Source of the DNA: Kaistia geumhonensis
Lineage (GTDB): Bacteria > Pseudomonadota > Alphaproteobacteria > Rhizobiales > Kaistiaceae
Direction of reading: 5' to 3'
Length of the DNA stretch: 64,000 nucleotides
Assembly (NCBI RefSeq): GCF_030815145.1
Contig: NZ_JAUSWJ010000001.1
Coordinates: 1,674,001 to 1,738,000 of the forward strand
Positions 45,976 to 55,559 of the stretch are shown piece by piece (position 1 is the first letter of the stretch; each line of letters opens with the position of its first letter). The notes beneath the pieces are model-generated. The model made no database searches and was not told the DNA's origin. It was given only the letters and a program-made list of their open reading frames with translations. Both the position numbers and the translations under genes were made by a program.

Positions 45976-46494
45976 TCAGGCCGACGGGGCGGCCGGGGTG
46001 TCGTGCACAGGGGAACCGGCCAGCGCCTCACGCAGCGCCGTTTCCTTCTCGTTGTTGAGCGAGGTCTTCAGCACCACGCCGCCCGAGCCGCGGATTTCCT
46101 CGAGCACCTTGTCGGCGGTCATCGAGCGGATCAGCAGGAAGAGGACGGCATTGCCCGGCTGGATCGACGACGACAGGTCCTTCATGAACTTGTCGTTGAT
46201 GCCGAAATCGGCGAGCAGTCCGCCCAGCGCGCCCGAGGCGGCGCCGATGACGACGCCCACGACCGGCATCAGGAACACCATGCCGACCAAGAGGCCCCAG
46301 AAGCTGCCCGAGGCGGCGCCGGTGGCGGTCGTGTTGACCATCTGGTGCAGCTTGATCTTGTTGTCGTCGGTCTTCACCGCGATGACCGCGTCATCGAGGC
46401 TGATCAGATATTCCTTCTGCAGCGTCAGGAATTCCTGGCGGACGGCCTCGGCCTTTTCCAGCGAGGGATAGACGATAGCGACGAGATCGGACAT
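45976..46494 (-). CDS. DUF1269 family membrane-associated protein
   Basis: A 172-residue protein of the DUF1269 family: N-terminal ferredoxin-like fold (DLVAIVYPSLEKAEAVRQEFLTLQKEYLISLDDAVIAVKTDDNKIKLHQ), a glycine-zipper membrane hairpin (GAASGSFWGLLVGMVFLMPVVGVVIGAASGALGGLLADFGI), then a second alpha/beta part (GNAVLFLLIRSMTADKVLEEIRGSGGVVLKTSL). Function unknown; such proteins are often stress induced. It is a single-gene unit. Confidence 0.9.
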   Translation of the reverse strand: MSDLVAIVYPSLEKAEAVRQEFLTLQKEYLISLDDAVIAVKTDDNKIKLHQMVNTTATGAASGSFWGLLVGMVFLMPVVGVVIGAASGALGGLLADFGINDKFMKDLSSSIQPGNAVLFLLIRSMTADKVLEEIRGSGGVVLKTSLNNEKETALREALAGSPVHDTPAAPSA

Positions 46495-46644
46495 GGCGCT
46501 CCTCGAAAGTGAGAACGGCGACTCTTTGGCGACGATCGCACGTCCTGCGTGATCGTTGCGTGACAGGCGCCAGCATAGCGATCGGCGGAGCGATGGCGAG
46601 GGGAAGTCGAGGCCCCCGCACAGGGAAGTCGCGGACGGCGGTGA

Positions 46645-46965
46645 TCAGCCCGGCTCGCTGCCCGGCGCCAGCGTGACGCGGAGGCCGTCGAGATCGTCCG
46701 ACATGAGGATCTGGCAGGAGAGCCGCGAGTTGGATTTCACCATCATCGCGTCGTCGAGCCGTTCCTCCTCCTCGTCGCTCATCGGAACGAGGCGGTCGAG
46801 CCAGTCGGGATCGACATAGACATGGCAGGTTGCGCAGGCGAGCGCGCCGCCGCACTCCGCCTTGATGGGCAGGCCCCAGTCGCGGATCACCTCCATGACG
46901 CGCCAGCCCTCGAGTGCCTCGAGCTCGTGCTCGCCGCCGTCCTGATCCGTGACGAAAAGCTTCAT
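46645..46965 (-). CDS. adrenodoxin-type 2Fe-2S ferredoxin
   Basis: A 106-residue ferredoxin with ligands Cys38, Cys44, Cys47 and Cys84 (ECGGALACATCHVYV ... RLSCQI; spacing C-x5-C-x2-C-x36-C), the vertebrate-type/FdxB pattern. The C-terminus has PGSEPG. It overlaps the DUF934 stop by 4 bases, making it the last gene of the sulfate assimilation operon; it is therefore a candidate electron carrier for the sulfite reductase CysI. That link is inference. Confidence 0.9.
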   Translation of the reverse strand: MKLFVTDQDGGEHELEALEGWRVMEVIRDWGLPIKAECGGALACATCHVYVDPDWLDRLVPMSDEEEERLDDAMMVKSNSRLSCQILMSDDLDGLRVTLAPGSEPG

Positions 46966-47483
46966 GTCGCTCCCATACGCGCCGCCCGCCGCGCCCAGGG
47001 CCGCTTTCCGGCCGGGACTTCGCCATTCTCGGAGGCTGGCTGAAGATATTCCTTTACCTCGGGCCAGCGTCCTTCGGCCAGACCCTTGATGACGATGGGA
47101 TCATGGGTCTCGAAGGCGTCGAAGCCGACGCGGCGCAGCAGCGGAATCTGGTCGAGGAAAAAGGCGCCGACGGCGCGAAGCTCACCCCTGAAACCGTCGC
47201 GCTCGCGCAGCAGGCGGCCGATCGAGAAGGCGCGACCGTCGGCGAATTTCGGGAGGTCGGCCGCGACGACGGCGAAACGGTCGAGATCGGGGACGAGATC
47301 GGTCCAGTCGGCGCCCGGCTCGATCACGACGCCGAGCGGCCGCGGCCAGGCGAGAAGCGCCTCGCGCTCCTCGCGATAGCGGGCGAGGCCGACGATGGCG
47401 CCGCCATGGTGCGGCAGCTCCGCCTCGCCATGGACATGCGTGAAGCCGTCCTCGACGAAAACGCCATGTTTCCACAGAGCCAT
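46962..47483 (-). CDS. DUF934 family protein of sulfate assimilation
   Basis: A 173-residue protein of the DUF934 family, which in proteobacteria lies with cysI/cysH and is suspected to be an oxidoreductase subunit or partner of sulfite reductase. Conserved features: GVVIEPGADWTDLVPDLDRFAVVAADLPKFADGRAFSIGRLLRERDGFRGELRAVGAFFLDQIPLLRRVGFDAFE. ATG 47483 is just 2 bases before the cysH stop, so it is read in the same transcript. Confidence 0.88.
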   Translation of the reverse strand: MALWKHGVFVEDGFTHVHGEAELPHHGGAIVGLARYREEREALLAWPRPLGVVIEPGADWTDLVPDLDRFAVVAADLPKFADGRAFSIGRLLRERDGFRGELRAVGAFFLDQIPLLRRVGFDAFETHDPIVIKGLAEGRWPEVKEYLQPASENGEVPAGKRPWARRAARMGAT

Positions 47484-47485
47484 GT

Positions 47486-48253
47486 TCAGATCCCGCTGCC
47501 GTCGGACTCGCCGAGATGGATGCCGCATTCCGTCTTGTCGAGCCCGCGCCAGCGGCCCGCGCGCTCGTCCTCGCCCGGCTTCACCTTGGAGGTGCAGGGC
47601 TGGCAGCCGATCGAGGGATAGCCCTTCGCGACCAGGGGATGGGCCGGCATCGCATGCTCGGCCATATAGGCCTTGAGCTCGGCCGACGACCAGCTGGCGA
47701 GCGGATTGACCTTCACCCGCCGCCCATCCTGCTCGAAGAGCTGGATCGCGGCGCGCGTCGCGGCCTGGAAGCGCTTGCGGCCGGTGAACCAGGCGTCGAA
47801 GCCCGCGAGCGCCCGCGCCAGAGGCTCCGTCTTGCGGATCTGGCAGCAGAGATCGGCGTCGGTCATCCACAACGCCTTGTAGCGGTCCTTGTCGTCGAGC
47901 GCGGCGGGATCGGGCGCCACGGTCCGCACATCGGTGAGGCCCAGCGTCTCGACCAGAGTGTCGCGATAGGCGAGCGTCTCGGGGAAGAGTCGCAGCGTAT
48001 CGATGAAGACGACGGGCACGTCGCGGCTCACGCTCGCCACCACATGCAGCAGCACCGAGGATTCGGCGCCGAAGGAGGAAACGAGCGCGATCCGCTCGCC
48101 GAAGAGTTCGAGCGCCTTGGCTATCGCCTCGCGCGCTCCGAGATGGCCATAACGGGCGTTGAGGATGGCGGCCTCCTCGAGGCCGGCATTCTCGTGGTCG
48201 AACAGCGGCGCGGCGCCGGCCGCGCCTGACGGCGATGGCTCAAGCCGCGCCAT
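47486..48253 (-). CDS. cysH: adenylyl-sulfate reductase (4Fe-4S CysH type)
   Basis: A 255-residue thioredoxin-dependent APS/PAPS reductase, giving sulfite. The PP-loop is LVSSFGAESSVLLH (58-70). The Fe-S ligands Cys136-Cys137 (DLCCQIRK) and Cys217/Cys220 (GCQPC) are all present, with the catalytic Cys243 in KTECGIHL. The extra Cys pairs mean the iron-sulfur form, which normally uses APS directly rather than PAPS. It overlaps the end of cysI by 14 bases. No cysD, cysN or cysC is in the window. Confidence 0.94.
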   Translation of the reverse strand: MARLEPSPSGAAGAAPLFDHENAGLEEAAILNARYGHLGAREAIAKALELFGERIALVSSFGAESSVLLHVVASVSRDVPVVFIDTLRLFPETLAYRDTLVETLGLTDVRTVAPDPAALDDKDRYKALWMTDADLCCQIRKTEPLARALAGFDAWFTGRKRFQAATRAAIQLFEQDGRRVKVNPLASWSSAELKAYMAEHAMPAHPLVAKGYPSIGCQPCTSKVKPGEDERAGRWRGLDKTECGIHLGESDGSGI

Positions 48254-49898
48254 AGAGCGCCTCCTTGAACGGCGCCTGGCCGAGGCGGCGATAGGCGGCG
48301 AGGAAGGTCTCCTCCGGTGAGGCGCGCTGCGCGACATAGGTGTCGACGATCGTCTCGACCGCATCGACGATCTCCTCGGTGGAGAAGCCGCGACCGATGA
48401 TGTCGCCGATCGAGGCCGCCTCGTCGCCGGAGCCGCCGAGCGAGATCTGGTAGAACTCCTCGCCCTTCTTCTCCACGCCGAGAATGCCGATATGGCCGAC
48501 ATGGTGATGGCCGCAGGCATTGATGCAGCCGGAGATCTTGATCTTGAGCTCGCCGATCTCACGCTGGCGGGCGATGTCGCCGAAGCGCTCTGAGATGCGC
48601 TGCGCCACGGGAATCGAGCGGGCATTGGCGAGCGCGCAATAATCGAGGCCCGGGCAGGCGATGATGTCGGTGACGAGGCCGGCATTGGCGGTCGCAAGGC
48701 CTGCTGCGACCAGCCCGTCATAGACCGCGCGCAGCGCCGTCTCGGGCAGATGCGGCAGGATCAGGTTCTGCTCGTGGCTGACGCGGATCTCGTCATAGGC
48801 GTAGCGCTCGGCGAGGTCGGCAACGGCGTCCATCTGGTCGGCGGTGGCGTCGCCCGGCGTACCGCCGATGGCCTTCAGCGAGATGGTCGCCGAGACATGG
48901 CCGGCGACCGCATGCGGATCCGTGTTCTGCCGCACCCAGGCGTCGAATTCGGGATCGGCGGCGAGGGTCACCGCGAGGGCAGGATCGCTGTCCAGCGGGC
49001 GCACGGCGTCGGGCAGCGCGAAATACTCACGAATGCGCTCGACCTCGCCCTGCGGAAGCTTCAAGGCGCCATGGCGAATGCGCTCCCATTCCTCCTCGAC
49101 CTGGCGCGTGATCTCCTCCGCGCCCATCTCGTGGACGAGGATCTTGATGCGGGCCTTGTATTTGTTGTCGCGCCGGCCCGAGAGGTTGTAGACGCGCAGG
49201 ATCGCCTCGCAATAGGAGAGCAGGTCCTCTTCCGGAAGGAAGTCGCGGATCTTCTTGGCCAGCATCGGCGTGCGGCCCTGCCCGCCGCCGACATAGACGG
49301 CGAAGCCGAGGCGGCCATTCCCGTCGCGCTTCAGATGCAGGCCGATATCGTGCACCTGGATGGCGGCACGATCGCGCTCCGCTCCCGTGACCGCGACCTT
49401 GAACTTGCGCGGCAGGAACAGGAATTCCGGGTGCAGCGACGACCACTGGCGCAGGATCTCGGCATAGGGCCGGGGATCGGCCACCTCGTCGGCGGCGGCG
49501 CCGGCAAAGTGATCGGCGGTCACGTTGCGGATGCAGTTGCCGGAGGTCTGGATGGCATGCATCTCGACCTCGGCCAGCTCGGCGAGGATATCCGGGATGT
49601 CGGAGAGCTTCGGCCAGTTGAACTGAAGGTTCTGGCGGGTCGTGAAATGACCGTAGCCGCGGTCGTAGCGGCGCGCGACATGGGCGAGACGGCGCATCTG
49701 GACGCTGTTCAGCGTGCCATAGGGCACTGCGATCCGCAGCATGTAGGCGTGCAGTTGCAGATAGACGCCATTCTGCAGGCGCAGCGGCTTGAACTGGTCC
49801 TCGGTGAGGTCCCCGGAAAGGCGCCGGTTCACCTGGTCGCGGAACTGCGCGACGCGATCGGTCACGAAGTCCTGGTCGAACTCGTCATAGCGATACAT
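48240..49898 (-). CDS. cysI: sulfite reductase hemoprotein (nitrite/sulfite reductase family)
   Basis: A 552-residue siroheme/4Fe-4S reductase. Cluster ligands are Cys415, Cys421, Cys458, Cys462 (CPGLDYC ... SGCINACGHHH; C-x5-C-x36-C-x3-C). N-terminal Fer4-like half has GHFTTRQNLQFNWPKL. It reduces sulfite to sulfide with six electrons. There is no cysJ flavoprotein nearby, so electrons likely come from ferredoxin. Operon position after cysG (siroheme supply) and before cysH supports sulfite over nitrite. Confidence 0.93.
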   Translation of the reverse strand: MYRYDEFDQDFVTDRVAQFRDQVNRRLSGDLTEDQFKPLRLQNGVYLQLHAYMLRIAVPYGTLNSVQMRRLAHVARRYDRGYGHFTTRQNLQFNWPKLSDIPDILAELAEVEMHAIQTSGNCIRNVTADHFAGAAADEVADPRPYAEILRQWSSLHPEFLFLPRKFKVAVTGAERDRAAIQVHDIGLHLKRDGNGRLGFAVYVGGGQGRTPMLAKKIRDFLPEEDLLSYCEAILRVYNLSGRRDNKYKARIKILVHEMGAEEITRQVEEEWERIRHGALKLPQGEVERIREYFALPDAVRPLDSDPALAVTLAADPEFDAWVRQNTDPHAVAGHVSATISLKAIGGTPGDATADQMDAVADLAERYAYDEIRVSHEQNLILPHLPETALRAVYDGLVAAGLATANAGLVTDIIACPGLDYCALANARSIPVAQRISERFGDIARQREIGELKIKISGCINACGHHHVGHIGILGVEKKGEEFYQISLGGSGDEAASIGDIIGRGFSTEEIVDAVETIVDTYVAQRASPEETFLAAYRRLGQAPFKEALYGAA

Positions 49899-49907
49899 GG
49901 GGCGTTC

Positions 49908-50234
49908 TCACCGGCTGTTGGCGGCGCGGGCGGCAATCTCCGCCTCGCCATAGGCGACCGTCGGCCCGCGCTCGGCGCGGATCCGCTCGCGAAGGCGCAC
50001 CGGCAAAGGCATGCCCGCGTCGACGGTCACCTCGATCTCATAGGGTTCCACGACGATGCGCGCGTCATGCTGCGCCTTGCCATAGGCGACGGCATCCGCG
50101 AGCCCGTCCGGCTCGATCACGCGCGCCGCGGCGATGTCGTTGCTCCAGCCGCCATCGGCGGTCAGGAACACGACGAGGCCATCGCCCAGCGCATTCGCTG
50201 TGATGACGTGAAGAACGGGCGCTTTGGCGGTCAT
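49908..50234 (-). CDS. DUF2849 family protein
   Basis: A 108-residue small protein of the DUF2849 family, found almost only between cysG and cysI in Alphaproteobacteria. Motifs: VITANALGDGLVVFLTADGGWSNDIAAARVI and DAVAYGKAQHDARIVVEPYEIEV. Likely an accessory factor in siroheme delivery or sulfite reductase; no activity is known. ATG 50234; it stops 9 bases before cysI. Confidence 0.88.
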   Translation of the reverse strand: MTAKAPVLHVITANALGDGLVVFLTADGGWSNDIAAARVIEPDGLADAVAYGKAQHDARIVVEPYEIEVTVDAGMPLPVRLRERIRAERGPTVAYGEAEIAARAANSR

Positions 50235-50269
50235 GGATGGAGTTCTTCCCGGAAGGGGCGACGCGGCGG

Positions 50270-51691
50270 TCAGGCGGCCATGGCGGCGAGCGGCAGCGGC
50301 GCGACGCCGAGCGCGCTCTCCGCGATCACCTTGCCGACGATGATGACGACGGGACCGTCCAGCTCCGGACGGTCGGCGATGCCGGCGAGCTCGTCGAGGC
50401 GGCCGGCGAAGGCGCGGCGATCCTCGCGCGAGGCGTTCTCGATCACCGCCACCGGCGTCGAGGCGGCGAGCCCGTTCTCGATTAGCCTCGCGGCCACTTT
50501 GGAGGCGACGCTGCGGCCCATATAGACGGCGATGGTGGAGCCGGCGAGTGCGAGGCCGGCCCATTCGGGAAGCGTGTCGCCGCGCATGTCGTGGCCGGTC
50601 GCCATGACGAAGGTCGACGCGACGTCGCGCAGCGTCAGCGGAATCTCGTTCTCGGCGGCGGCGGCGATGGCGGCGGTCACGCCCGGCACGATGTCGAACG
50701 GGATGCCGGCGGCCCTGAGCGCGGCCATCTCCTCGCCGGCGCGGCCGAAGATCAGCGGATCGCCGGATTTCAGGCGGACCACGCGGCGCCCGTCCTGCGC
50801 CTCGCGGACGAGGATCGCGTTGATCTCGTCCTGGCTCGCGGCATGCATGCCCTTGGCCTTGCCGACATAGATGCGCAGCGCGTCGCGGCGGCCCATCGCG
50901 ACCACCGCCTCGGGCACAAGCTTGTCGTAGACGATGACCTCGGCTTCCTGCAGCAGCCGCACGGCGCGAAGGGTGAGCAGATCCTCGGCGCCCGGACCGG
51001 CGCCGACGAGGCTGACATGGCCGATGAGGCGCTCGCCGGTATCAGCCGCGAGATGCCGCTCGGCGACATCGGCGGCGCTCTCGATCTGGCCCTGCAGCAC
51101 CTTGGCGGCAGCGGGACCGGAGAAGAAATGCGCCCAGAATCGCCGCCGCGCATCGCTCGAGGGAATGTGGGCGATGACGCGCTCGCGCAGCCGCTCGGCG
51201 AGATGGGCGAGATCGCCGATCGCCGGCGTCAGCAGCCCCTCGATCCGCGCCCGGACATGGCGGGCGAGGACCGGCGCCTTGCCGTCGGTCGAGATCGCGA
51301 CGGCGAGCGGCGCGCGGTTGACGAGCGCGGGCACATGGAAATCGCAGAGTTCCGGACGGTCGACGACGTTGACCGGAATGCCGGCCCGCTTGGCGAGATC
51401 GCGGATCGCGGTATCACGCTCGAGCTCGCCGGTCGCCGCGAAGACGAGGGCCGCGCCGTCGATATCCGCCGCCTCAGGCCAGCGCGCGACATGCTCGGCA
51501 CCGGCGGCCGCTGCATCGCCGGCTGCTTCGGGCTCGGCATCGGGGGCGAACAGGACGAGCCGCGCGCTGGTCTCGGAGAGCAGGCGCAGCTTCGCCGCCG
51601 CCTCGCGGCCTTCGCCGACGATCACGACGCGGCGTCCCTCCACCCTGTGGAAGGCCGGGAAGGTCGACAGTTTCCGATGGGCTGCCGCCAT
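50270..51691 (-). CDS. cysG: siroheme synthase
   Basis: A 473-residue bifunctional CysG. The N-terminal third (FPAFHRVEGRRVVIVGEGREAAAKLRLL, AAEHVARWPEAADIDGAALVFAATGE) is the NAD-dependent precorrin-2 dehydrogenase/ferrochelatase. The C-terminal half (SLVGAGPGAEDLLTLRAVRLLQEAEVIVYDKLV ... LKSGDPLIFGRAGEE ... VPGVTAAIAAAA) is uroporphyrinogen-III C-methyltransferase. It makes the siroheme for CysI. ATG 51691 has GGAG 7 bases before it and is chosen over an in-frame GTG at 51706. First gene of the cys operon. Confidence 0.95.
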   Translation of the reverse strand: MAAAHRKLSTFPAFHRVEGRRVVIVGEGREAAAKLRLLSETSARLVLFAPDAEPEAAGDAAAAGAEHVARWPEAADIDGAALVFAATGELERDTAIRDLAKRAGIPVNVVDRPELCDFHVPALVNRAPLAVAISTDGKAPVLARHVRARIEGLLTPAIGDLAHLAERLRERVIAHIPSSDARRRFWAHFFSGPAAAKVLQGQIESAADVAERHLAADTGERLIGHVSLVGAGPGAEDLLTLRAVRLLQEAEVIVYDKLVPEAVVAMGRRDALRIYVGKAKGMHAASQDEINAILVREAQDGRRVVRLKSGDPLIFGRAGEEMAALRAAGIPFDIVPGVTAAIAAAAENEIPLTLRDVASTFVMATGHDMRGDTLPEWAGLALAGSTIAVYMGRSVASKVAARLIENGLAASTPVAVIENASREDRRAFAGRLDELAGIADRPELDGPVVIIVGKVIAESALGVAPLPLAAMAA

Positions 51692-51992
51692 CGTTATCTC
51701 CGGCACCGGGTCGCGCTTCGAGAGTAAATCCTCGCACGGTATTTAAGGACAGCGCAGCAGAAACACGACAAAGCCGGTTCCAAACTCCGTCACGGGCTTG
51801 GAAAATCATTCTTCGGCGTGAAACGACGCGCCAGACGGCGCCGGAACGAAGCGCGCCTCCAAGGCCTTGCAAAGCCAAGCGTCGTGCGGGGCGTGGCGCT
51901 TCCGGGATGGCGCGGGGAAGAACCGCAGGCTCCAGATAGACGACTAAAGGAGTCGCCTATCTAGAATATCATTCCGCGACCGAAGCGGCGCC
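51692..51992. other. intergenic region cysG-edd with one hairpin
   Basis: A 301-base gap between two minus-strand genes. It must hold the cysG promoter and the end of the edd transcript. At 51936-51960 a hairpin (CGACT/AGTCG core flanked by ATAG/CTAT with one mismatch) lies 33 bases after the edd stop; no T-run follows. I see no gene and no clear activator box. Confidence 0.5.
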
Positions 51993-53810
51993 TCAGAACA
52001 CGCCGGCGCCGAGATCCGCCGCGCCGGCGCGCTGCCGGAACATCTCGAAGAGCTCGCGGCCCATACCGTAGACCTCGTCCTCCTCGTCGCGGCGCGTGGC
52101 GGCCGGGCGGGCGGCGAATTCGGCCGGATCGACGAGGACGTCGAAGCGACCCGTCACCGCATCGACGCGGATCATGTCGCCGTCGCGGATGCGGGCGATC
52201 GGGCCGCCGTCGAGCGCCTCGGGCGTCACATGGATCGCCGCCGGAACCTTGCCGGACGCGCCCGACATGCGGCCGTCGGTCAGGAGGGCGACGCGGTGGC
52301 CACGGTCCTGCAGGATTCCGAGCGTCGGCGTCAGCTTGTGCAGTTCCGGCATGCCGTTGGCGCGCGGGCCCTGGAAGCGGATCACGGCCACGAAATCGCC
52401 GGTGAGTTCGCCCGCCTTGAAGGCGGCGAGGAGCTGGTCCTGCGCGTCGAACACCTTGGCCGGCGCCTCGATGACGTGGCGGTCCGGCTTGACGGCCGAG
52501 ATCTTGATGACCGCGCGGCCGAGATTGCCGGAGAGGAGCTTCAAACCGCCCGTCGGCTGGAAGGCCTTCGCGACCGGCGCCAGCACCTTCTCGTCGAGGC
52601 TCTCGCGCGGTCCCTCGCGCCAGACGATCGCTCCGCCCTCCTCGAGCTTCGGCTCGGTCGTGTAGGCGGCGAGTCCCTGGCCCCAGACGGTCTTCACGTC
52701 CTCATGCAGATAGCCGGCCTCGAGCAGCTCGCGGATCAGGAAGGCCATGCCGCCGGCGGCATGGAAATGGTTCACGTCGGCGAGGCCGTTCGGATAGACG
52801 CGGGTCAGCAGCGGCACGACGTCCGAGAGATCGGAGAAATCGTCCCAGGTGAGCTGGATGCCCGCCGCCTTGGCCATGGCGACGAGATGCAGCGTGTGAT
52901 TGGTCGAGCCGCCGGTGGCATGCAGCCCGACGACGCCGTTGACGATCACGCGCTCGTCGACCAGTTCGCCGATCGGCGTGAACTCGTTGCCCATCGCGGT
53001 GATGGCGAGCGCGCGCTTGGTCGCGGCCTTGGTCAGCGCGTCGCGCAGCGGCGTGTTCGGATTGACGAAGGAGGCGCCGGGGATGTGCAGCCCCATGATC
53101 TCCATCATCATCTGGTTGGTGTTGGCGGTGCCGTAGAAGGTGCAGGTGCCGGGGCCGTGATAGGAGGCGCTCTCCGCCTCCAGAAGTTCGGCGCGGCCGA
53201 CCTTGCCTTCCGCATAGAGCTGGCGGATGCGCGCCTTCTCGCCGTTCGGCAGCCCGGTCGTCATCGGCCCGGCCGGAACGAAGACCGACGGGATATGGCC
53301 GAACGAGAGCGCGGCGATCATGAGGCCCGGCACGATCTTGTCGCAGATGCCAAGATAGACCGAGGCGTCGAACATGTTGTGCGACATGCCGATCGCCGCC
53401 GCCATCGCGATGGCGTCGCGGGAGAAGAGCGACAGCTCCATGCCCGTCTGGCCCTGCGTGACGCCGTCGCACATCGCCGGCACGCCGCCGGCCACCTGCG
53501 CCACGCCGCCCGCCTCGCGCGCCGCCTTCCGGATCAGCTCCGGATAGGTCTCGTAGGGCTGGTGGGCCGAGAGCATGTCGTTATAGGCGGTGATGATGCC
53601 GAGATTGGGCACCACGTCTGCCTTCAGCGCCGCCTTGTCGTCGACGCCGCAGGCCGCGAAGCCATGGGCAAGGTTGCCGCAGGCGAGCGAGGCCCGGCGC
53701 ACGCCCGCCTTCGAGGCGGCGGCAACGCGGTCCAGATAGCGGCTGCGGCTCTTCTCGCTGCGGGCGCGAATGCGCGCCGTGACCTCTGCGACCCGTGGAT
53801 GGATGGTCAT
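51993..53810 (-). CDS. edd: phosphogluconate dehydratase
   Basis: A 605-residue IlvD/Edd-family dehydratase. It turns 6-phosphogluconate into KDPG in the Entner-Doudoroff pathway. Recognisable are [70 protein letters not shown], and [22 protein letters not shown], holding the iron-sulfur cysteines. Length and these strings match Edd rather than IlvD. It follows zwf after 68 bases on the same strand, with no pgl between. Confidence 0.96.
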   Translation of the reverse strand: MTIHPRVAEVTARIRARSEKSRSRYLDRVAAASKAGVRRASLACGNLAHGFAACGVDDKAALKADVVPNLGIITAYNDMLSAHQPYETYPELIRKAAREAGGVAQVAGGVPAMCDGVTQGQTGMELSLFSRDAIAMAAAIGMSHNMFDASVYLGICDKIVPGLMIAALSFGHIPSVFVPAGPMTTGLPNGEKARIRQLYAEGKVGRAELLEAESASYHGPGTCTFYGTANTNQMMMEIMGLHIPGASFVNPNTPLRDALTKAATKRALAITAMGNEFTPIGELVDERVIVNGVVGLHATGGSTNHTLHLVAMAKAAGIQLTWDDFSDLSDVVPLLTRVYPNGLADVNHFHAAGGMAFLIRELLEAGYLHEDVKTVWGQGLAAYTTEPKLEEGGAIVWREGPRESLDEKVLAPVAKAFQPTGGLKLLSGNLGRAVIKISAVKPDRHVIEAPAKVFDAQDQLLAAFKAGELTGDFVAVIRFQGPRANGMPELHKLTPTLGILQDRGHRVALLTDGRMSGASGKVPAAIHVTPEALDGGPIARIRDGDMIRVDAVTGRFDVLVDPAEFAARPAATRRDEEDEVYGMGRELFEMFRQRAGAADLGAGVF

Positions 53811-53878
53811 GCGTCAGGTCTCCTCGTGGCCGGGCACGTCCGCGCCCGGCGATGCGGCCTCCCTCTTGCGGAAGGCCG

Positions 53879-55360
53879 TCAGTCGATTTCCTCGTGCCAG
53901 GTGCGCCCGTCGCGCTCGATGAGGGCGATGGCCGAGGACGGTCCCCAGGTTCCGGCGGTGTAGGCCTTCGGCGACTCGCGCGAGGCTGCCCAGCCGTCGA
54001 GAATCGGATCGATCCACTTCCACGCGGCCTCGACCTCGTCGCGGCGCATGAACAGCGTGGCATTGCCGCGGATGACGTCCATCAGCAGCCGCTCATAAGC
54101 CTCGGGGCTGCGCACCTTGAAGGTCTGGGCGAAGCTCATGTCGAGCGGGACGTGGCGGAGCCGCATGCCGCCCGGGCCGGGATCCTTGATCATCAGCCAG
54201 AGGCGGACGCCCTCGTCGGGCTGCAGGCGCATCACGAGCTGGTTCGAGACGAGCTGTCCCGCCGCGCTGCCGAAGATCGAGTGCGGGATCGACTTGAAGG
54301 AGACGACGATCTCCGAGAGCCGCGCCGGAAGGCGCTTGCCGGTCCGGATATAGAAGGGGACGCCGGACCAGCGCCAGTTCTCGATCTCGGCCTTCAGGGC
54401 CACGAAGGTCTCGGTCACCGAATCGTCGCTGCCGAGCTCCTGAAGGTAGCCCGGCACCGGGCCGCCCGCCGAGGCCCCGGCGCGATACTGGCCGCGCACC
54501 GTCACGGCTTCGAGGTCGCTTGCAGTGATCGGCTTCAGCGAGCGCAGCACCTTGAGCTTCTCGTCGCGCATCGCATCCGCCTCGAACTGGTTCGGCGGCT
54601 CCATGGCGACGAGGCAGAGAAGCTGAAGGATGTGATTCTGCACCATGTCGCGCAGCGCGCCAGCGGTATCGTAATAGCCGGCACGGCTCTCGACGCCGAG
54701 ATTCTCGGCGACGGTGATCTGGACATGGTCGATATGGGCGGCGTTCCAGAGTGGCTCGAACAGCGCGTTCGCGAAGCGCAGCGCCATGAGGTTCTGGACC
54801 GTCTCCTTCCCGAGATAGTGATCGATGCGGTAGATCTGGCTTTCCTTGAACACCTTGCCAACCGCGTCGTTGAGCGCGGTGGCCGAGGCGAGGCTCTTGC
54901 CGATCGGCTTCTCGATGATGACGCGCGTTTCCGGCGTGATCAGCCCATGCGCGCCGATGCCCTCGCAGATGACGCCGAACAGATCGGGCGACACGGCGAG
55001 GTAGAAGGCGCGGACGCGGTCCTTCCCCTCCTCCAGGACACGGCCGAGTTCCGGCCAGCCTTCGTCGTCGATCTTCGCATCGACCGAGACATAGAAGATT
55101 CGCTTCAGGAAGGAGGCGACATGCTCCGGCTCGCGCTCGGCCGCCGGCACGAACTTCGTCAGCGCGTCCTCGGTGAGCTTGCGGTAGTCGTCGTCGGAGA
55201 GCTTGCGGCGCGAGGCGGCGATGATGCGCGAGACGTCGGGCAACTGGCCGTCGCGGTGACGGTGAAACAGCGCCGGCAAGAGCTTGCGATAGGCAAGGTC
55301 GCCGGTGGCGCCGAACACGACGAGGTCGAAGGGGTCGACGGCGATGATTCGACTGGTCAT
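53879..55360 (-). CDS. zwf: glucose-6-phosphate 1-dehydrogenase
   Basis: A 493-residue G6PD, making 6-phosphogluconolactone. The NADP fold is DLVVFGATGDLAYRKLLPAL (12-30); the active-site string RIDHYLGKETVQNLMALRFAN contains the substrate-binding His and Lys; the C-terminal domain is complete (PIPRTGKRLP-like YIRTGKRLPARLSEIVV). ATG 55360 has GAGGG 8-12 bases upstream; longer reading to 55432 is unlikely because it crosses the leader hairpin. Confidence 0.96.
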   Translation of the reverse strand: MTSRIIAVDPFDLVVFGATGDLAYRKLLPALFHRHRDGQLPDVSRIIAASRRKLSDDDYRKLTEDALTKFVPAAEREPEHVASFLKRIFYVSVDAKIDDEGWPELGRVLEEGKDRVRAFYLAVSPDLFGVICEGIGAHGLITPETRVIIEKPIGKSLASATALNDAVGKVFKESQIYRIDHYLGKETVQNLMALRFANALFEPLWNAAHIDHVQITVAENLGVESRAGYYDTAGALRDMVQNHILQLLCLVAMEPPNQFEADAMRDEKLKVLRSLKPITASDLEAVTVRGQYRAGASAGGPVPGYLQELGSDDSVTETFVALKAEIENWRWSGVPFYIRTGKRLPARLSEIVVSFKSIPHSIFGSAAGQLVSNQLVMRLQPDEGVRLWLMIKDPGPGGMRLRHVPLDMSFAQTFKVRSPEAYERLLMDVIRGNATLFMRRDEVEAAWKWIDPILDGWAASRESPKAYTAGTWGPSSAIALIERDGRTWHEEID

Positions 55361-55376
55361 GAAATCCCTCTTTCCC

Positions 55377-55413
55377 GACACCGGACCGGCAGGGCCTGGT
55401 TCGCTCCGGTGTC
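55377..55413. promoter_or_regulatory. 9-bp perfect inverted repeat in the zwf leader
   Basis: GACACCGGA (55377-55385) and TCCGGTGTC (55405-55413), 19 bases apart, lie 17-53 bases upstream of the zwf start, within the 199-base region shared with the divergent SMP-30 gene. It could be an operator for a sugar-acid regulator or an RNA hairpin. The rest of the region is AT-richer at 55420-55470, likely promoters. Confidence 0.45.
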
Positions 55414-55559
55414 CTATCCAATTCCGCTTCATATGTTGAGCGTGAAAATTAGAGCATCGAAATAAAACTCCTGCGACCAGTTTGCCCTAAGGTGCGCTCC
55501 GCCTTCCGGGCAGGCCCCGGACAAGAGCCAAGCATGATACGGGCCAAGGAGACCACGCG

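Noticed and set aside
46495-46644. Possible small RNA or hairpin in the gap between DUF1269 and the ferredoxin gene
   Set aside because: A weak inverted repeat (CGATCGCACG / CGTGATCG) has unequal arms and no T-run; not enough to call a feature.
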